From positions 62,001 through 126,000 of the forward strand of contig QJPP01003107.1 of NCBI GenBank assembly GCA_003996215.1: DNA of 64,000 nucleotides, written 5' to 3'. Shown here piece after piece: positions 10,975 through 23,547 of this stretch. Under the pieces are notes generated by a model. That model saw only the letters and a list, made by a program, of their open reading frames with translations, made no database searches and was not told the DNA's origin. Every line of letters starts with the position of its first letter. Position 1 is the stretch's first letter. The position numbers were made by a program, and so were the translations under genes. Origin of the DNA: Jaltomata sinuosa (taxonomy: Eukaryota; Streptophyta; Magnoliopsida; Solanales; Solanaceae).

Positions 10975-12475
10975 TGTCATGCCTCGAGGCTACCCCCTAG
11001 ACGCAATACGGTGCTTAGTTTTACGAGTGACCCCAAGCTAAACCATGGCATGGCATATCTATGAAAATAAGCAATTTATGATAAAGTCACTATGCGGAAG
11101 TTAAAATAGTATTAATATCTGAAAGCGGGAAGAACCAAAATGTCTGTATGTAAATAGTATAGTGTTAGCTGAAAGTAACACCAATATCTACTGAGTCTAA
11201 TCTATGTCTGAAAGCCATCTAACTGAAGTAGGAGTTGCTGGGACATGCCCCAGCTTACTCTAATAAAATCTGAAACTATAAATAAGTACTGAAATAAAGC
11301 ATGTCTATTGTCCTCGAGCTAATGAGGACTCACCACTGAGCTGCTGAGTACGGACCGGGAGTCGAACTATGCGTGATCTGGATTCTGAATGCCTGGACCT
11401 ACATCATAAAATGATGTAGCAAAAAAGTATGCGTCAATACTTTGAATGTAGTGAGCATGCAGGATATATGTTAAGCTGGACAATATAAAACTGATCATGA
11501 AATAAACATGCTTCAAATAAACTGAGAGCTGAACTGAATGCAATGACCAAGTATGAATCATGATATAACATGCTGAACTAAATACTGATAATACAACTGC
11601 TGGATACAAGGTCAATACAAATAAGAGTCTGACTGTGGGAGACACTACTAACTGACATACCCTAAGTTGAGCTAACTATAGGGCCAACCTGTAACCCTGG
11701 ATGGAAGGGTGTTCATACCTTGACAAGGGTACGAACAAGTCTGACGTGGATCCACTGCTGATGTCCACAAGGGAAAAGGGTGTTAAGCCTAATCTTATGG
11801 GTGAAGTCCCACATACCTGAGTGAAGATTCTACAGTTGAATCTTTTGATTCTGAGAGGAACTTGGAGGAAACCCATTTTTGCCTTGTTCTTGAGAGAGAG
11901 CGTTCTGTTCTTGAGAGATTTGCTAAGTATGAGTGATTGAGGAGTAATGAGGGAAAAATAGAGTTAAAACCCTCTAATTACCCCCAAAACAACTTAGAAT
12001 CATGATTAAAATAATTAGAAAAAGACCAGATTGCCCCAACTTAAGGCTAGAATTTTTCTGGAGAAACCTCCGCCGGACGAGTTGCCCGATGGGAGTCGGA
12101 CCTGCGATGTCCCGTCGGCCCTGGAGTCAGAATGGGGCAGGAGGGGCTAGTCCCCTGGGGCGTTCCCACGATGGCTCCCACGGCCCGTCGCTTCAGCGAC
12201 GCCCATGGCGTTAGCCCGTCGGGGAAAGGATGGCTGGGTCTGGGCGGCTGGCCTTTTCTCACGGGCTGCCCGATGGCCCGTCGGACTATCGACGCCCATC
12301 GGGTCCCTCGTTTGACTAGATCCAGCTGAAACCCAACCCCTGGTCCCTTCCCACGGTCACCCTGACGGTCCATCGTGTCCACGACCAGCCTGTGAGGCTT
12401 GACCAAGGCTGAAATTTTCTCTGAGTTTTCTAGGTTTTGGGTTTTAGAAACTGGTTTAAATTCTGGGGTGTTACA
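10975..12475 (-). repeat. Element H 3' LTR, with a 0.49-kb deletion
   Basis: TGTCATGCCTCGAGG...GGGTGTTACA. It is 489 bp shorter than the 5' LTR: sequence matching about 18340-18830 is absent at about 11805-11812. A GC-rich array of CCCGTCG/CGACGCC-type palindromes lies at 12080-12380. Confidence 0.9.
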
Positions 12476-12500
12476 ATATCTCCTCCTTGGGATTATTTGT
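12476..12500 (-). other. Polypurine tract of element H
   Basis: On the minus strand CCCAAGGAGGAGATAT abuts the 3' LTR start TGTAACACC. It is purine rich and at the expected place. Confidence 0.75.
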
Positions 12501-12685
12501 CCTGGAATGAAGATAAAGCAAGCTGAGTTTGGAAGGGAAGAGCTGCAATCCTTACCAACTGAGTACTAGAAACTGATATCTAACTGAACCGAGTTCCATG
12601 AACATGCAAGGGAAACTGATGGAACAAGGTACTGGGGATGAATTACACAAGAGTAAACTGAGAGACTGAAGAGGAACTATTTACC

Positions 12686-13003
12686 TCAAACTGAAACTGA
12701 CTCAGAGGGAAAGAGGTGAGGATACTTGGTCATCATGGCTGCTTCTGCTTCCCAAGTAGCTCCCTCTATAGACTGATTCCTCCACAAAACTTTAACCAAA
12801 GAGACTTCTTTATTCCTCAACCTACGAACCTGACGGTTAATAATCTCAACTAGAACCTTTTCATAGGTGAGGCTATCCTTCACAACCATACTCTCTAAGG
12901 GTATTATCGATGTCGGATCACCCACACACTTCTTCAGCAAGGAAATGTGAAAGACTGGATGAAACGTTGTTAGTTCTGCTGGTAACTCTAACTCATAAGC
13001 CAC
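12686..13003 (-). pseudogene. Element H integrase C-terminus with chromodomain
   Basis: The frame contains LPAELTTFHPVFHISLLKK (integrase C-terminal motif) then a chromodomain with RLRNKEVSLVKVLWRNQ and EGATWEAEAAM...YPHLF, the usual end of Tekay-type polyproteins. It is in the same frame as the integrase core at 13849-13175, separated only by a TAG near 13172 and a TAA near 13030. Confidence 0.88.
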
Positions 13004-13174
13004 ACTACCGACCCTTTTCAGGATTTTTTAAGGACCTACATACCTGGGACTGAGCTTCCCTTTCTTGCCAAATCTCATCACACCCTTCATGGGTGACACT
13101 TTTAGGAAAACCCACTCATCAATTTCAAACTCTAAGTCTCTTCTCCTAACATCTGCATAGGATTTCTGCTGGCT

Positions 13175-13890
13175 CTAGGCTATCTTAATCCTGTCTCTGA
13201 TAAGCTGAACTTTCTCCATAGCCTCATGGACCGAATCTGGTCCAATCAAAGCTGTTTCACCTACTTCGAACCAACCAACAGGTGATCTACATCTGCGCCC
13301 ATATAGAGCCTCATATGGGGCCATCTCAATGCTGGAATGTAAACTATTATTGTAGGCGAACTCTATGAGAGGTAGGTGGTCATCCCAACTACCTTTGAAA
13401 TCGATCACACAAGCCCTCAACATGTCCTCTAGGGTCTGAATGGTACGCTCTGCCTGACCATCCGTCTGCAGATGAAATGCCGTGCTGAGCTTTACCTGAG
13501 TACCAAGGCCTTTCTGACATGATCTCCAGAAGTGAGATGTAAACTGAGGTCCTCTATCTGAGATGATAGACAAAGGAACCCCATGCAACCTGACTATCTC
13601 ACTGATGTAGAGTCTGGCATTGTCTTCCGCTGAATCTGTAGTCTTGACTGCCAAGAAATGAGCTGACTTAGTGACTTTGTCCACTATCACCCAAATGGAA
13701 TCATGCTGCCTGCGAGTACGGGGTAGACCCATTATGAAATCCATGTTAACCACTTCCCACTTCCAAGTAGGAATACTAATCTCTTGAGTCACACCTCCTG
13801 GTTTCTGATGTTCTACCTTTACTTGCTGACAGTTGGGGCACTTAGCCACAAAATATGCGGATGTCCCTCTTTATGCCGTCCTACCAATAG
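13175..13890 (-). pseudogene. Element H integrase core
   Basis: The open stretch 13849-13175 keeps the second half of the zinc domain (CPNCQQVK) and the whole DDE core: D in IWVIVDKVTKSAHF, D in ISDRGPQF, E in DGQAERTIQTLED, then APYEALYGRRCRSP. Just upstream, near 13855, a one-base shift moves the frame, and a TGG to TAG change interrupts the YWW stretch near 13889. The catalytic triad is intact but the reading frame around it is broken. Confidence 0.88.
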
Positions 13891-14105
13891 ACTTCCCATA
13901 GATCATGGTACATCTTAGTGGCACCTGGATGGATGAAATATCTAGAATTATGGGCTTCTGAAAGGATCTGCTGCCTCAACTCACCCACCTTAGAAACACA
14001 TAAGTGACCCTGATAATGGAGTACACCATCTCCCCCTTGGAAGAAAACCTCTACTCTTTGCTGATGAACTGCACCCTTTAGCTGAAGCAGTATGGGATCA
14101 CTATC

Positions 14106-14900
14106 CTACTTCTCCTTAACTTCAGCTACCAAAGAAGATTTTGACCCATTCTGAACTATCACACCACCATCTGTCGTGTCCATAAGGCAAACTCTTAGGC
14201 GAGCAAGCCGATGAAAATCTCTGACCAATTCTCTCGTCTCTTTATCAACATGAGATACGCTACCCATAGACAGTCTACTAAGAGCATCAGCCACTACATT
14301 GGACTTTCCCGGATGGTAGAGCACATTCATATCATAATCCTTGAGGAACTCAAACCATCTCCTCTGATGAAGGTTCAACTCTTTCTGGGTGAACATATAC
14401 TGAAGGCTCTTGTGATCTGTGAATACATCAACATGAACACCATATAGATAGTGCCTCCAATTTTTTAGGGCAAACACAACCGCTGCAAGCTCGAGGTCAT
14501 GAGTCGGGTAGTTCTTCTCATGGGCCTTAAGCTATCTGGAAGCATAAGCTATGACCTTACCCTGCTGCATTAAAACACAACCCAAGCCGACTCTGGATGC
14601 ATCACAATAAACCACGTAACCGTCTGAACCGTCTGGTAGGTTCAAAACAGAAGTTGTAGTCAATCTGGTCTTCAGTTCTAAGAAACTCTTCTCACACTCC
14701 TCTGACCACTGAAACTTGACCTTTTTCTGAGTCAACTTGGTCAATAGGGCAGCTATGGATGAAAATTCTTCTATGAACCTCCTGTAGTAACCATACAAAC
14801 CCAAGAAACTTATGATGTATGTCGGAGATGTGGGTCTGGGCCAGTGCTTTACTGCCTCAATTTTCTGGGAATCAACACGGATTCCTTCTCTGGATAACAC
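14106..14900 (-). pseudogene. Element H RT thumb, RNase H and tether
   Basis: 14900-14532 carries the thumb (SFLGLYGYYRRFIEEFS) and the RNase H start (YVVYCDASRVGLGCVLMQ). A CAG to TAG change near 14535 follows ASR. 14477-14106 continues with the RNase H body (FTDHKSLQYMFTQ and ADALSRLS). All in one frame with the upstream RT. Confidence 0.87.
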
Positions 14901-15560
14901 ATGACCAAGGAAAGCGAATGACTATAACCAGAATTCACACTTGCTAAACTTAGCGAATAGTTGGCGATCCTTGAGGGTCTGGAGAACAACCCTCAAATGA
15001 GTCGCATGCTCCTCTTCATTTCTAGAGTAAACGAGGATATTATCAATGAAGATAATGATGAACAAGTCTTAATACTGTTTGAACACCCTGTTCATTAAGT
15101 CCATGAAAGCTGTAGGAGCATTGGTTAGTCCAAAAGACATAACAACAAATTCATAGTGACCATACCGAGTTTTGAAGGCTGTCTTTGGGATGTCACTATC
15201 TCTGACTCTGAGCTGATGATAGTCGGATCTGAGGTCCATCTTGGAAAAATAACTAGCGCCTTGAAGCTGGTCGAACAAGTCATCAATCCTGGGGATGGGA
15301 TATTTATTCTTGATTGTGACTTTATTCAACTGACGGTAGTCAATGCACATCCTGAGAGAACCGTCTTTATTACCATGAACAATACTGGAGCACCCCATGG
15401 CGAGATGCTGGGTCTGATGAAGCCCTTATCTAGAAGGTCTTTCAACTGTTCTTTCAATTCCTTAAACTTAGCTTGAGCCATTCTGTAAGGAGGAATTGAG
15501 ATGGGCTAGGTATCTGGAAGGAGATCAATTCCGAAGTCAATTTCCCTTTCTGGGGGAACT
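14901..15560 (-). pseudogene. Element H reverse transcriptase, catalytic site changed to FIDN
   Basis: 15398-15069 encodes LRMCIDYRQLNKVTIKNKYP, FSKMDLRSDYHQLRV and SFGLTNAPTAFMDLMNRVF, clear Ty3/gypsy RT fingers and palm. Past a TAA near 15070 the active site reads FIDN instead of FIDD: the second catalytic aspartate is asparagine (codon 15039-15041), a G to A change in the coding strand. A CAG to TAG near 14925 follows FWL. RT would be inactive. Confidence 0.87.
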
Positions 15561-15761
15561 TAGGGAAGATCATACTTTTGGAAACTCACTGACTACTGGA
15601 ACTGACTCAAGAGTTGGGGTTTCGAAGTTTGAGTCCTTAACCCGAACTAGATGATAGATATACCCTTTAGAAATCATCTTTCTGGCCTTAAGGTAAGAGA
15701 TGAAATGACCATCAGGCACTGAGTTACTACCCTTCCACTCTAGGACCGGCTCGTTAGGAAA

Positions 15762-16094
15762 CTAAAACCGAATGATCCTAGTTCTACAATCGACTGAGGC
15801 ATAACAAAAAAGTAACCAATCCATGCCTAGAATGATATCAAAATCCACCATTTCTAACTCTACAAGATCTGCTGAGGTGACTTTCTGGGAAACTGTGACT
15901 CGGTAATTTTTGTATACCCGTCTAGCTATAACTGGGTCACCAACTGGAATAGAGACTGAGAAGGGTTCTAGGAGAGTTTCTGGACTAACATCAAAGTTTA
16001 CTGCTATATATGGAGTTATAAAGGATAGTGTAGCCCCTGGGTCTAGAAATGCATAAACATCAGTATTAAAGACTCGTAACGTACCCGTGACCAC
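15762..16094 (-). pseudogene. Element H aspartic protease
   Basis: The segment has FLDPGATLSFI, the Tekay-type protease active site (catalytic Asp codon at about 16043-16041) and FDIILGMDWL, the C-terminal strand motif. It is in frame with gag and RT. It follows a TAG near 16112 that most likely was CAG. Confidence 0.86.
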
Positions 16095-16109
16095 ATCGGG
16101 AGAGTTCTC

Positions 16110-17290
16110 CTAGTATTGTCGACCCTGAAGTGCATATAACCAGTTCTGGCACTGACCGCCACCTATACCAGAAGAGGCGCCTTGATGAGTAGGATGACCT
16201 GTTGGAGTTGTTGTAGAGTTGTCTTGATTCCTTGAATGAGTGTCCCTGCCCTTCTGAGAATTCTCAGGGCACTCTCTCATCCTATGGCCTGGATTACCAC
16301 ACCCAACGCAATTTCCGCTGCCTGCCATGCACTCATCTTGGTGGTTCCTACAACACTTCTTACAAAAAGGATTTGTGCGACCACTAGTGACAGTACCTTA
16401 GGACTTGGAGCCATACGCTCTATCCTGCTTATCCTTCTTGAACTTAGGCACTGGGGCACTAGCAAAAGATGGAGCTGGTGCTGAATTTTTCTTGTGATAT
16501 TGAGAGCGATTTCCACCCTCTGACCTCTGCTGATAGTGGTTATAATCAACTGTCCTATCCCTCTTAGCATCACCTCCCCTTTCCTTGATATTTTCCTCCT
16601 CGATCTGCTGAGCATAAGTAACTAACCTAGAGAAGTCCATTTCCTTAACAAGCATAGCCGTTTTGCATTCCTTGACCACATCATCGGATACCCCCAACAC
16701 GAACTTACTCATACAAGCTCGAGAGTCAGCTACTATTGCTGGAGCATACTTGGACAATTGTGTGAACTTCAAAGCATAGTCCTTTACACTCATATCATCC
16801 TGCCTCAAGTTGATGAATTCCTGAAACTTAGCTTACCTAAGCTCTAGTGGGAAGAACCTATCCAGGAAAGCAATCCTGAAAATATCCCAAGTCACTAGTC
16901 CTGCATTGGCACAACAAGATTCTTTCCACTGTTGGTACCAAGTGTAGGACACTCCTTTCAGTTGATAAGCGGCCAAGTCTGCACCCTCGACTGGAGTGAA
17001 ACCCATAATATCAGTGACCTTCTGAATGTCCTTAAGGAACTCTTAGGGATCTTTTTCTGACTTGGACCCATGAAAATCTGGAGGGTTCATTCGAGTGAAG
17101 TCCCGAATTATGGCTGCAGTGGAATTTATCTGAGGTGGAGCTGGTGCTGCAGCTTGCTGATTGACCTGGGAAGTCATGGCTTGAGCGAGCACTTAAAATG
17201 CATCCCTAAATTCAGCATGCGTGACTTGCTTGTTCAAAGGTCTGCTGGGGCTGCTGGCTGATTCCTAGCGTTACCTCTTCTATGAGGCAT
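16110..17290 (-). pseudogene. Element H gag with zinc knuckle
   Basis: Starts at the ATG read at 17290 (MPHRRGN), just inside the PBS-proximal leader. The capsid part is read through stops to an open stretch at 16808-16398 with KDYALKFTQLSKYAP and LVTYAQQIEEENIKE. A CCHC zinc knuckle (CVGCGNPGHRMREC) lies at about 16310-16269. Frame is conserved; stops near 17201, 17045 and 16396 are CAA to TAA changes. An early TGA near 17235 and a TAA near 16836 also interrupt it. Confidence 0.85.
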
Positions 17291-17496
17291 TTTTCTAAAA
17301 TGCGAGGAGCACGAGTTAGAATAGAGAAGGACTAAATAGAGTTTATACTCTATAGCATGAACTGGAAAAGAAAGAAGGGAAGTTATTCCTAATGACGTCT
17401 CACAGCTTCTCCCCCATAAGTGTGGTGCACTTTACACTCATGAGGAAGACTCTACTTGACGCGACTTTCAGTCACCCTAGGACACTTGAACATATT

Positions 17497-17508
17497 GCTC
17501 TGATACTA
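17497..17508 (-). other. Primer binding site of element H (tRNA-Met type)
   Basis: On the minus strand TAGTATCAGAGC follows the 5' LTR after a few bases. It matches the plant initiator-Met PBS TGGTATCAGAGC with one change. Confidence 0.75.
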
Positions 17509-17512
17509 AGTT

Positions 17513-19502
17513 TGTCAAGCCCCGAGACTACCCCCTAGATGCAACACGGTGCTTAGTGTCACGAGTGACCCAAGCTAACCCATGGCATGGCATATCTATG
17601 AAAATAAGAAATTTAAGATAAAGTCACTATGCGAAAGTTAAAATAATATTAATATCTGAAAGCGAGAAGAACCCAAATGTCTGTATATAAATAGTATAGT
17701 GTTAGCTGAAAGTAACACCAACATATGTTGAGTCTAATCTATGTCTAAAAGCCATCTAACTAAAGTAAGAGTTGCTGGGACATTCCCCAGGTAACTCTAA
17801 CAAAATCTGAAACAAGAAATAAGTACTGAAATAAAGCATGTCTATTGTCCTTGAGCTAATGAGGACTCACCACTGAGCTACTGAGTACGGATTGGGAGTT
17901 GAACTATGCGCGATCTGGAGGCTGAATGCCTACATTATAAAATGATATAGCACAAAAGTATGCGTCAGTACTTTGAATGTACTGAGCATGCAGGATATAT
18001 GCTAAGCTGGACAATATAAAATTGATCATGAAATAAACATGCTGCAAATAAACTAAGAGCTAAACTGAATGCAATGACCAAGTATGAATCATGATATAAC
18101 ATGCTGAACTGAATACTGATAATACATCTGCTGGATACAAGGTCAATGCAAATAAGAGTCTGACTGTGGGAGACACTACTAACCGACATACCCCAAGTTG
18201 AGCTAACTATGGGGCCAACTTGTAACCCTGGATGGAAGGGTGTTCATACTTTGCCAAGGGTACGAACAAGTATGGCGTGGATCCACTGCTGATGTCCATA
18301 AGGGACAAGGGTGTCAAGCCTAATCTGACGGGTGACACCCTTTAGAACCTAAGGTGGCACCGTAGTTCTAGAACGTAGGGATTGCTACTAAAGGTCTCAA
18401 CCTAAACTGACGGGTGAGCCTTCATCCCTTAGTTCACTCGGTGCTAAGTTTACTCCCAACTGGATATAAGCAACGAATGCAAACTGAAGTGCTGGATAGC
18501 TCAAAGTACTGATATAATATGAGAATGCACATAAACATACTGAAGAATATGACATCCAAATTCTGGAATCTGATTACCTGACTGAGCTTGCCTAACAAGT
18601 ATAATTTATGAAGTACTGAAAGTTATAAAAAGTTAGGCTTCTAAATCTTGCACATGAACTATACTAATTTCCCAAGAAATATGTGATTGATACCGTAAGA
18701 ACTGTAGGAACTGAATTACATTGATTCCCTAAGGATGTAGAACCCTAGGTCAGAAACATGCCTGGGGAAAACTAAAGATTTTCTGGAATCTAGGGACCCA
18801 ATAGGTGAAAGGAACCCACTAGTGAAGTACATACCTGAGTGAAGATTCTACGGTTGAATCTTTGGATTCTGACAGGAACTTGGAGGAAACCCCTTTTTGC
18901 CTTGTTCTTGAGAGAGAGCGTTCTGTTCTTGAGAGATTTGCTAAGTATGAGTGATTGAGGAGTAATGAGAGAAAAGTAGAGTTAAAATCCTCTAATTACC
19001 CCCAAAACAACTTAGAATCGGAATTAAAATAATTGGGAAAAGTCCGAACTACCCCCATTTAAGGCTGGAATTTTTCTGGAGAAACCTCCGCCAGATGGGC
19101 TTTCCGATGGGCGTCGGACCTGCGATGGACCATCAGCCCTGGCGTTGAATGGGGCAGGAGGGGCTGATCCCCTAGGGCATTCCCACGATGGCTGCCATGG
19201 CCCATCGCTTCGGCGACGCCCGTGGCGTTAGCCCATCCGGGCAAGGATGGCTGGGTCTGAGCGGCTGGCCCTTTCTCATGGGCTACCCGCCGGCCCGTCG
19301 GACTGCCAACACCTATTGGGTCCCTCGTCTGACTGGAGCAAACTGAAACCTAACTCCTGGTCCCTTCCCACAAGCACCCTGACGGGCCGTCGTGTCCACG
19401 ACGCCCGTGGGCCAGCCCGTAAGGCATGACCAAGGCTGAAATTTTCTCTGAGTTTTCTTGGGTCTGGGTTTTAGAAACTAGTTTAAATTCTGGGGTGTTA
19501 CA
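17513..19502 (-). repeat. Element H 5' LTR
   Basis: TGTCAAGCCCCGAG...GGGTGTTACA, 1990 bp. It is the longer LTR of the pair, retaining about 490 bp (18340-18830) absent from the 3' LTR. The palindrome array is at 19080-19420. Confidence 0.92.
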
Positions 19503-20226
19503 CCATAGTGATTGACTCAATAGAGGGAGACTCTGTACTAACATCCTAAAGATGAGCCAAGAAGACTGAACAATCCTTCCCCACTAGCTTTCTAGCCTGA
19601 ACAAAGGATATGATCTTTGTCGGCTTAGGCCTATACACACCTTCCCACTCTAATCTATCCACACCCAGAATCTCAAGAGCTATTGTCTTAGAATTATTGT
19701 TTAACACGGCGTGATAAGGAGATAGCTAGTTCATACCCAAAATAACATCAAAATCTAGCATATATAAGATAACCAATTCTACCCATGTCCAAAAACCCGT
19801 AAACACAATAGAACACAAATGATACACATAGGTTACCAACATCGACTCCCCAACTAGAGTAGAAATATGAATAGGGGAATCAAGGACATCATAAATCAAA
19901 TTCATACCCAAGGAAAAATTAACAGATACATAAGAATATATGAAACATGGATCAAATAAAATAGAAGCCATCCAATCACAAATGAGAATTATACCTGTTA
20001 TTACAACATTCTGCACCTCAGCCTCAGACTTCCCTGGGCAGGCATAACAATGAGTCATATCATCAATATGAGCAACCTTTCTAGGTGGTTGTGCCAACCC
20101 CTTTCCTGCCTTACCATTTCCTCTATTTTCACAGCCTCCTTGAAAATTCCCTCGCCCACTCTGTGGACGACCCCTATCATTGCCACCTCCCTCTACTAGA
20201 ACTACAACCTTAGTCTGCTGCTGCAC
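19503..20226 (-). pseudogene. G1 protease and post-gag region
   Basis: 20226-19726 encodes the end of gag (GGGNDRGRPQSGRGNFQGG), AHIDDMTHCYACPGKSEAE, then a decayed protease: SILFDPCFIYSYVSV where the family has a DPGST-like active site (Gly replaced by Cys), and ending LDFDVILGMN. It resumes the G1 frame beyond element H; the break is in the pro-RT linker. Confidence 0.8.
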
Positions 20227-21490
20227 CTGGTTACCTGTCTGTCTGAAAGGGCATTCCCTCTTAAAATGACCCAGATCACCATAATGGAAACATCCTCGAT
20301 CAAGAGAGGGCTTGTTGGAAGAAGAATAAGAAGCCCCCTGGACCCTACGAGCTGAAAACTATTGGATGGACCCTTAACGACCACTTGTAGAAGCTGGCAG
20401 GGTTGACTAAATTGGGCGAGCCAAATGGACTTGCTGACTAGGACTCCTGGAGTAAGAACCACTAAAGTTACCCTCATTCTAGGACTTTTTAGCTAATACC
20501 TTAGACTGCTCAACCTTTCTGACACCCTCAAAATTATTAGCATAGTCAGTTACCTCATTAAAACTCTTCCCTGCAGAAGACATGTGAACAAAAAAAACCT
20601 GCAACTCGGTGTTCAGACCTTTAATATACAGACAAATCCTCTCCTCCCCGGTGCCTAATAGTTTGGTAGCATAACGAGAAAAGCATGAAACTTAGCCTAA
20701 TAAGCTGCAACAGACATGCTACCCTGTTCAAGGGCAAAAAAACTTATCCTTCTTGCAATCCCCTAGAGTACATGGCATATACTTTTACAGAAATAGGGCA
20801 TGGAATTTAGCCCAAGTCATCGGAGGAAAAGATGAAGATCGTCACTCTACATGAGCCCTCCACCACTGCTTGGCATTACCCTGTAGCTGAAAAGTCACAG
20901 ACTTCACCTCATGCTATTGTACAATATCCCAACTTATGCAACCTCTCATAACAATCCAGAATAAACTCGAAAGCATCCTTATTCTCTGTACCATGAAATG
21001 ACGGAGGTTTTAGCTTCAAGAACTTTGTCAATAGCTCATGCTTAGTCTCAGTCATGACAGGGCCTAGTACCGGATAGAAGAAGGCATTTGTACCCAAAGC
21101 TTTATCCATCCTGAAGGCTATGGTAAAAATGGGATGGGTACCTGGAACTTGAGTAGCCAACATAATGGGAGTGTCTCCAGTACCTTCCAACCCACTTAGG
21201 AATGCTACCAGTTGAATAACCTTAAATGATATAGGGGGAAGACCTGTACCTCCAACTGGTGTTGCCACCTCCGGTCCTGCACCATCCTTATGTACTACCT
21301 CAACCTTCTCTTCAACATGATCCTAGAGTGGAGAAGAGGCCGTCGGCCTCTGCTCAACAGCCACCTGAGCTCTACCCCTGGTGGGTGTTGCTCTCCCTCT
21401 GCCCCTGCCCCTGTTTATCCCTTGCCCTCAGACCACTGGTTCCACAGCTGGAGCTGCTGCCCTTGCTTCATTTTGCCTGATATTAACCAT
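20227..21490 (-). pseudogene. G1 gag
   Basis: Begins at the ATG read at 21490 (MVNIRQNEA). Capsid homology at 21268-20909: GTNAFFYPVLGP and LTKFLKLKPPSFHGTENKDA, matching F gag at 30977-31300. Later stretches (20900-20480) are broken. A CCHC-like knuckle with FRRECPF-type reading lies near 20250, in 20477-20202. Multiple frameshifts and stops. Confidence 0.8.
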
Positions 21491-21547
21491 TTACGGACAA
21501 AAGAATGAAGGAAGTTAGATACTAATTTTTATTGCCCGATACCAATT

Positions 21548-23547
21548 CGTAACACCCCATAATTCGATTCAGCTTTTAGACTTAGAAACTCTGAAAATTT
21601 TGAAACTTCTAGGTATTATGAGTCAAGTCCATGAGCCGTGGATAGAACCACTAGTCATGGAAGTGGCCTGTGAAACCTGTCCTAGAGATCCCACCTCTGG
21701 TCTGAGAACCATGAGTGGAGTCTACGGGTCATGGAAACCACCCGTGGAACTCAGACAGAGGGCAGTTAATTCCCCAAAAACCATGAGAAGGTTCTACGAA
21801 TCGTGGAAGTTTCCACGAATCATCCTGTTAACTTATGAAAAGTTATCCGTAGCTTGAAAATTTGGCTCAGGAACCACGACTCCAATCCATGAACTGTGGT
21901 CCCTTCTATGGTCCGTGGAAAGGACCCGTGGAACTTGAAGCCGAGGTTTTAATCAACTTTTCTCTAGTTAAATCCCAGGGGTATTTCTATATTTACCCAT
22001 CCTTTTAACTCTTAAGTGAGGTAGTTTTGACCATTTTTAGTAGGGTTTTATTCCCTAATAGCCTAAACTCTTCTCATTCTAAGCAATCCTATTCCTAAAG
22101 GAGAAAGAACTCCTTCAAACTCCAAGTCTCAAGCTCCAAGTTTAAGTCTCCATTTATTTTCATCTTAAGATCAAGTAAGCTTCAATAAGGTATGTGGGTA
22201 TTCAATGAGGGATTCCTTTCACTCTTATGCCCAAAATTTCATGTCTTACTTTGATTTATGAAATTGTTAAATTAGGGTTCTTACCCAAATTGGGAAACAA
22301 GTTATGAGTTTTGTTATAAAGTATCAATTCATAATTTTTCATTCATTACTCATGTTTTAATTAAGATTCCTTGCATAATTTCAAAAGCACATATGTTGAT
22401 GATGAATTTTAGCATGATTCCATTGACTTATATGTTTTCAAGTAAAATTGGAATATTTAGATAACATGGCCTCTATTATCATGAAATTATATGCCTAATT
22501 TTTCAAGTTATGAATTTAGAAAAAAAAGTATGTTTTGAATTATGGCTATGCTAAGCTTTAAGGAATTTGAAGTATGAATTGCATGACATTAGATATGTTC
22601 CTATGTTTTTATGAAAGGTTTGTCATCTAGGTATGTCTACCTGAGCTATGTGAATTGCATGGTATTAGATATACTCTTATGCTCTTCAAACAGATTTGAC
22701 ATTAGATTATGCCACAAGTATATGTGAGCTATATGTATATGTTTTGGGAGTAATATTTAGCACCAAATTGGACAGGGTAAGATTACCCTTAGTCCCAAAA
22801 TTATGTGCCACTGTAGGTGCCCTCTGTGGCTTATAACAGGATCCTGGTATGATAAGGTTCTAACCTTGACCGGTTAGGACAACCTTTTTTGGTGCGGGTG
22901 TATGACACTGGACTCCATGTATCTCATCATGATTTATGTCGGTAAAGAGAAACTCCCGTATAAAAATTTAAGACTTATGCTTTTCTATTTCATGCTTTAA
23001 GCTTTAAACTATGAGATTTACTTATGATACCTTTTTATGCATGAACTCAATTTTTATTATGATTTAAGTATGTTTTTACTATATATATGCATGTATCACA
23101 TACTCGGTACATCCAATAGTACTGATGCTTATTTTGTGCTGCATTCTCTTGATGATGCAAACTCAGGTTTCCTCTCTCAGGCACATGGCTAGAAACCGCA
23201 GGCCATGCCAGTTAGTGTTGGTGAGTCCTCATTGTTCGAGGGCTAGTTATGATCCTAGTTGTTTTATGGCTGTTACTTTCGTATTATGAGTTAGCTAGGG
23301 TTTTGTCCTAGCAACTCCTTATGTCATGTGTAGAGGCTTTTCAGACATAGACAGTATTCAAATCTCCCTTTCTGAATTATGTTTCACCTTAACTTTATCT
23401 TTTATGGATTGGGTTGCCTAGCTTTCTATTTATGCTTCTGCTATGTTTTCTTATGAATGTCTGAGTATACTATGACTAGGGTTAACTTGGGGAACTTATG
23501 GTCCCGAGTCCCGTGTGACCCCTAGGGGTTATTCTTAGGTCATGACA
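21548..23547 (+). mobile_element. K: solo LTR with perfect TSD
   Basis: Exactly 2.0 kb from (C)GTAACACCCC to ...GGTCATGACA, flanked by CAATT at 21543-21547 and 23548-23552. There is no internal region, so this is a solo LTR left by recombination between two LTRs. The first base is C rather than T, a probable point mutation. A CCACGA/TCGTGG-type palindrome array lies at 21630-21950. It sits between the G1 PBS and gag. The orientation is set by the TGTAACACC start shared with H and K2. Confidence 0.9.

Larger units (their letters stand above)
10975..19502 (-). mobile_element. H: Tekay-like Ty3/gypsy chromovirus inserted in G1 pol
   Basis: A minus-strand element of 8.5 kb with LTRs at 10975-12475 (3') and 17513-19502 (5'), a tRNA-Met-type PBS, and gag, PR, RT, RNase H, IN and chromodomain in canonical chromovirus order. 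It is the most complete coding set in the window. Frame 17290 to 14106 is continuous apart from stop codons, and integrase to chromodomain lies in a second frame after one shift near 13855. The LTRs differ by roughly 9% over the first 300 bp and by a 489-bp length difference, so the insertion is old. Confidence 0.92.

Noticed and set aside
12002..12406. Overlapping ORFs on both strands in the H 3' LTR
   Set aside because: Chance ORFs from the GC-rich palindrome array of the LTR. The copy in the 5' LTR differs in frame.
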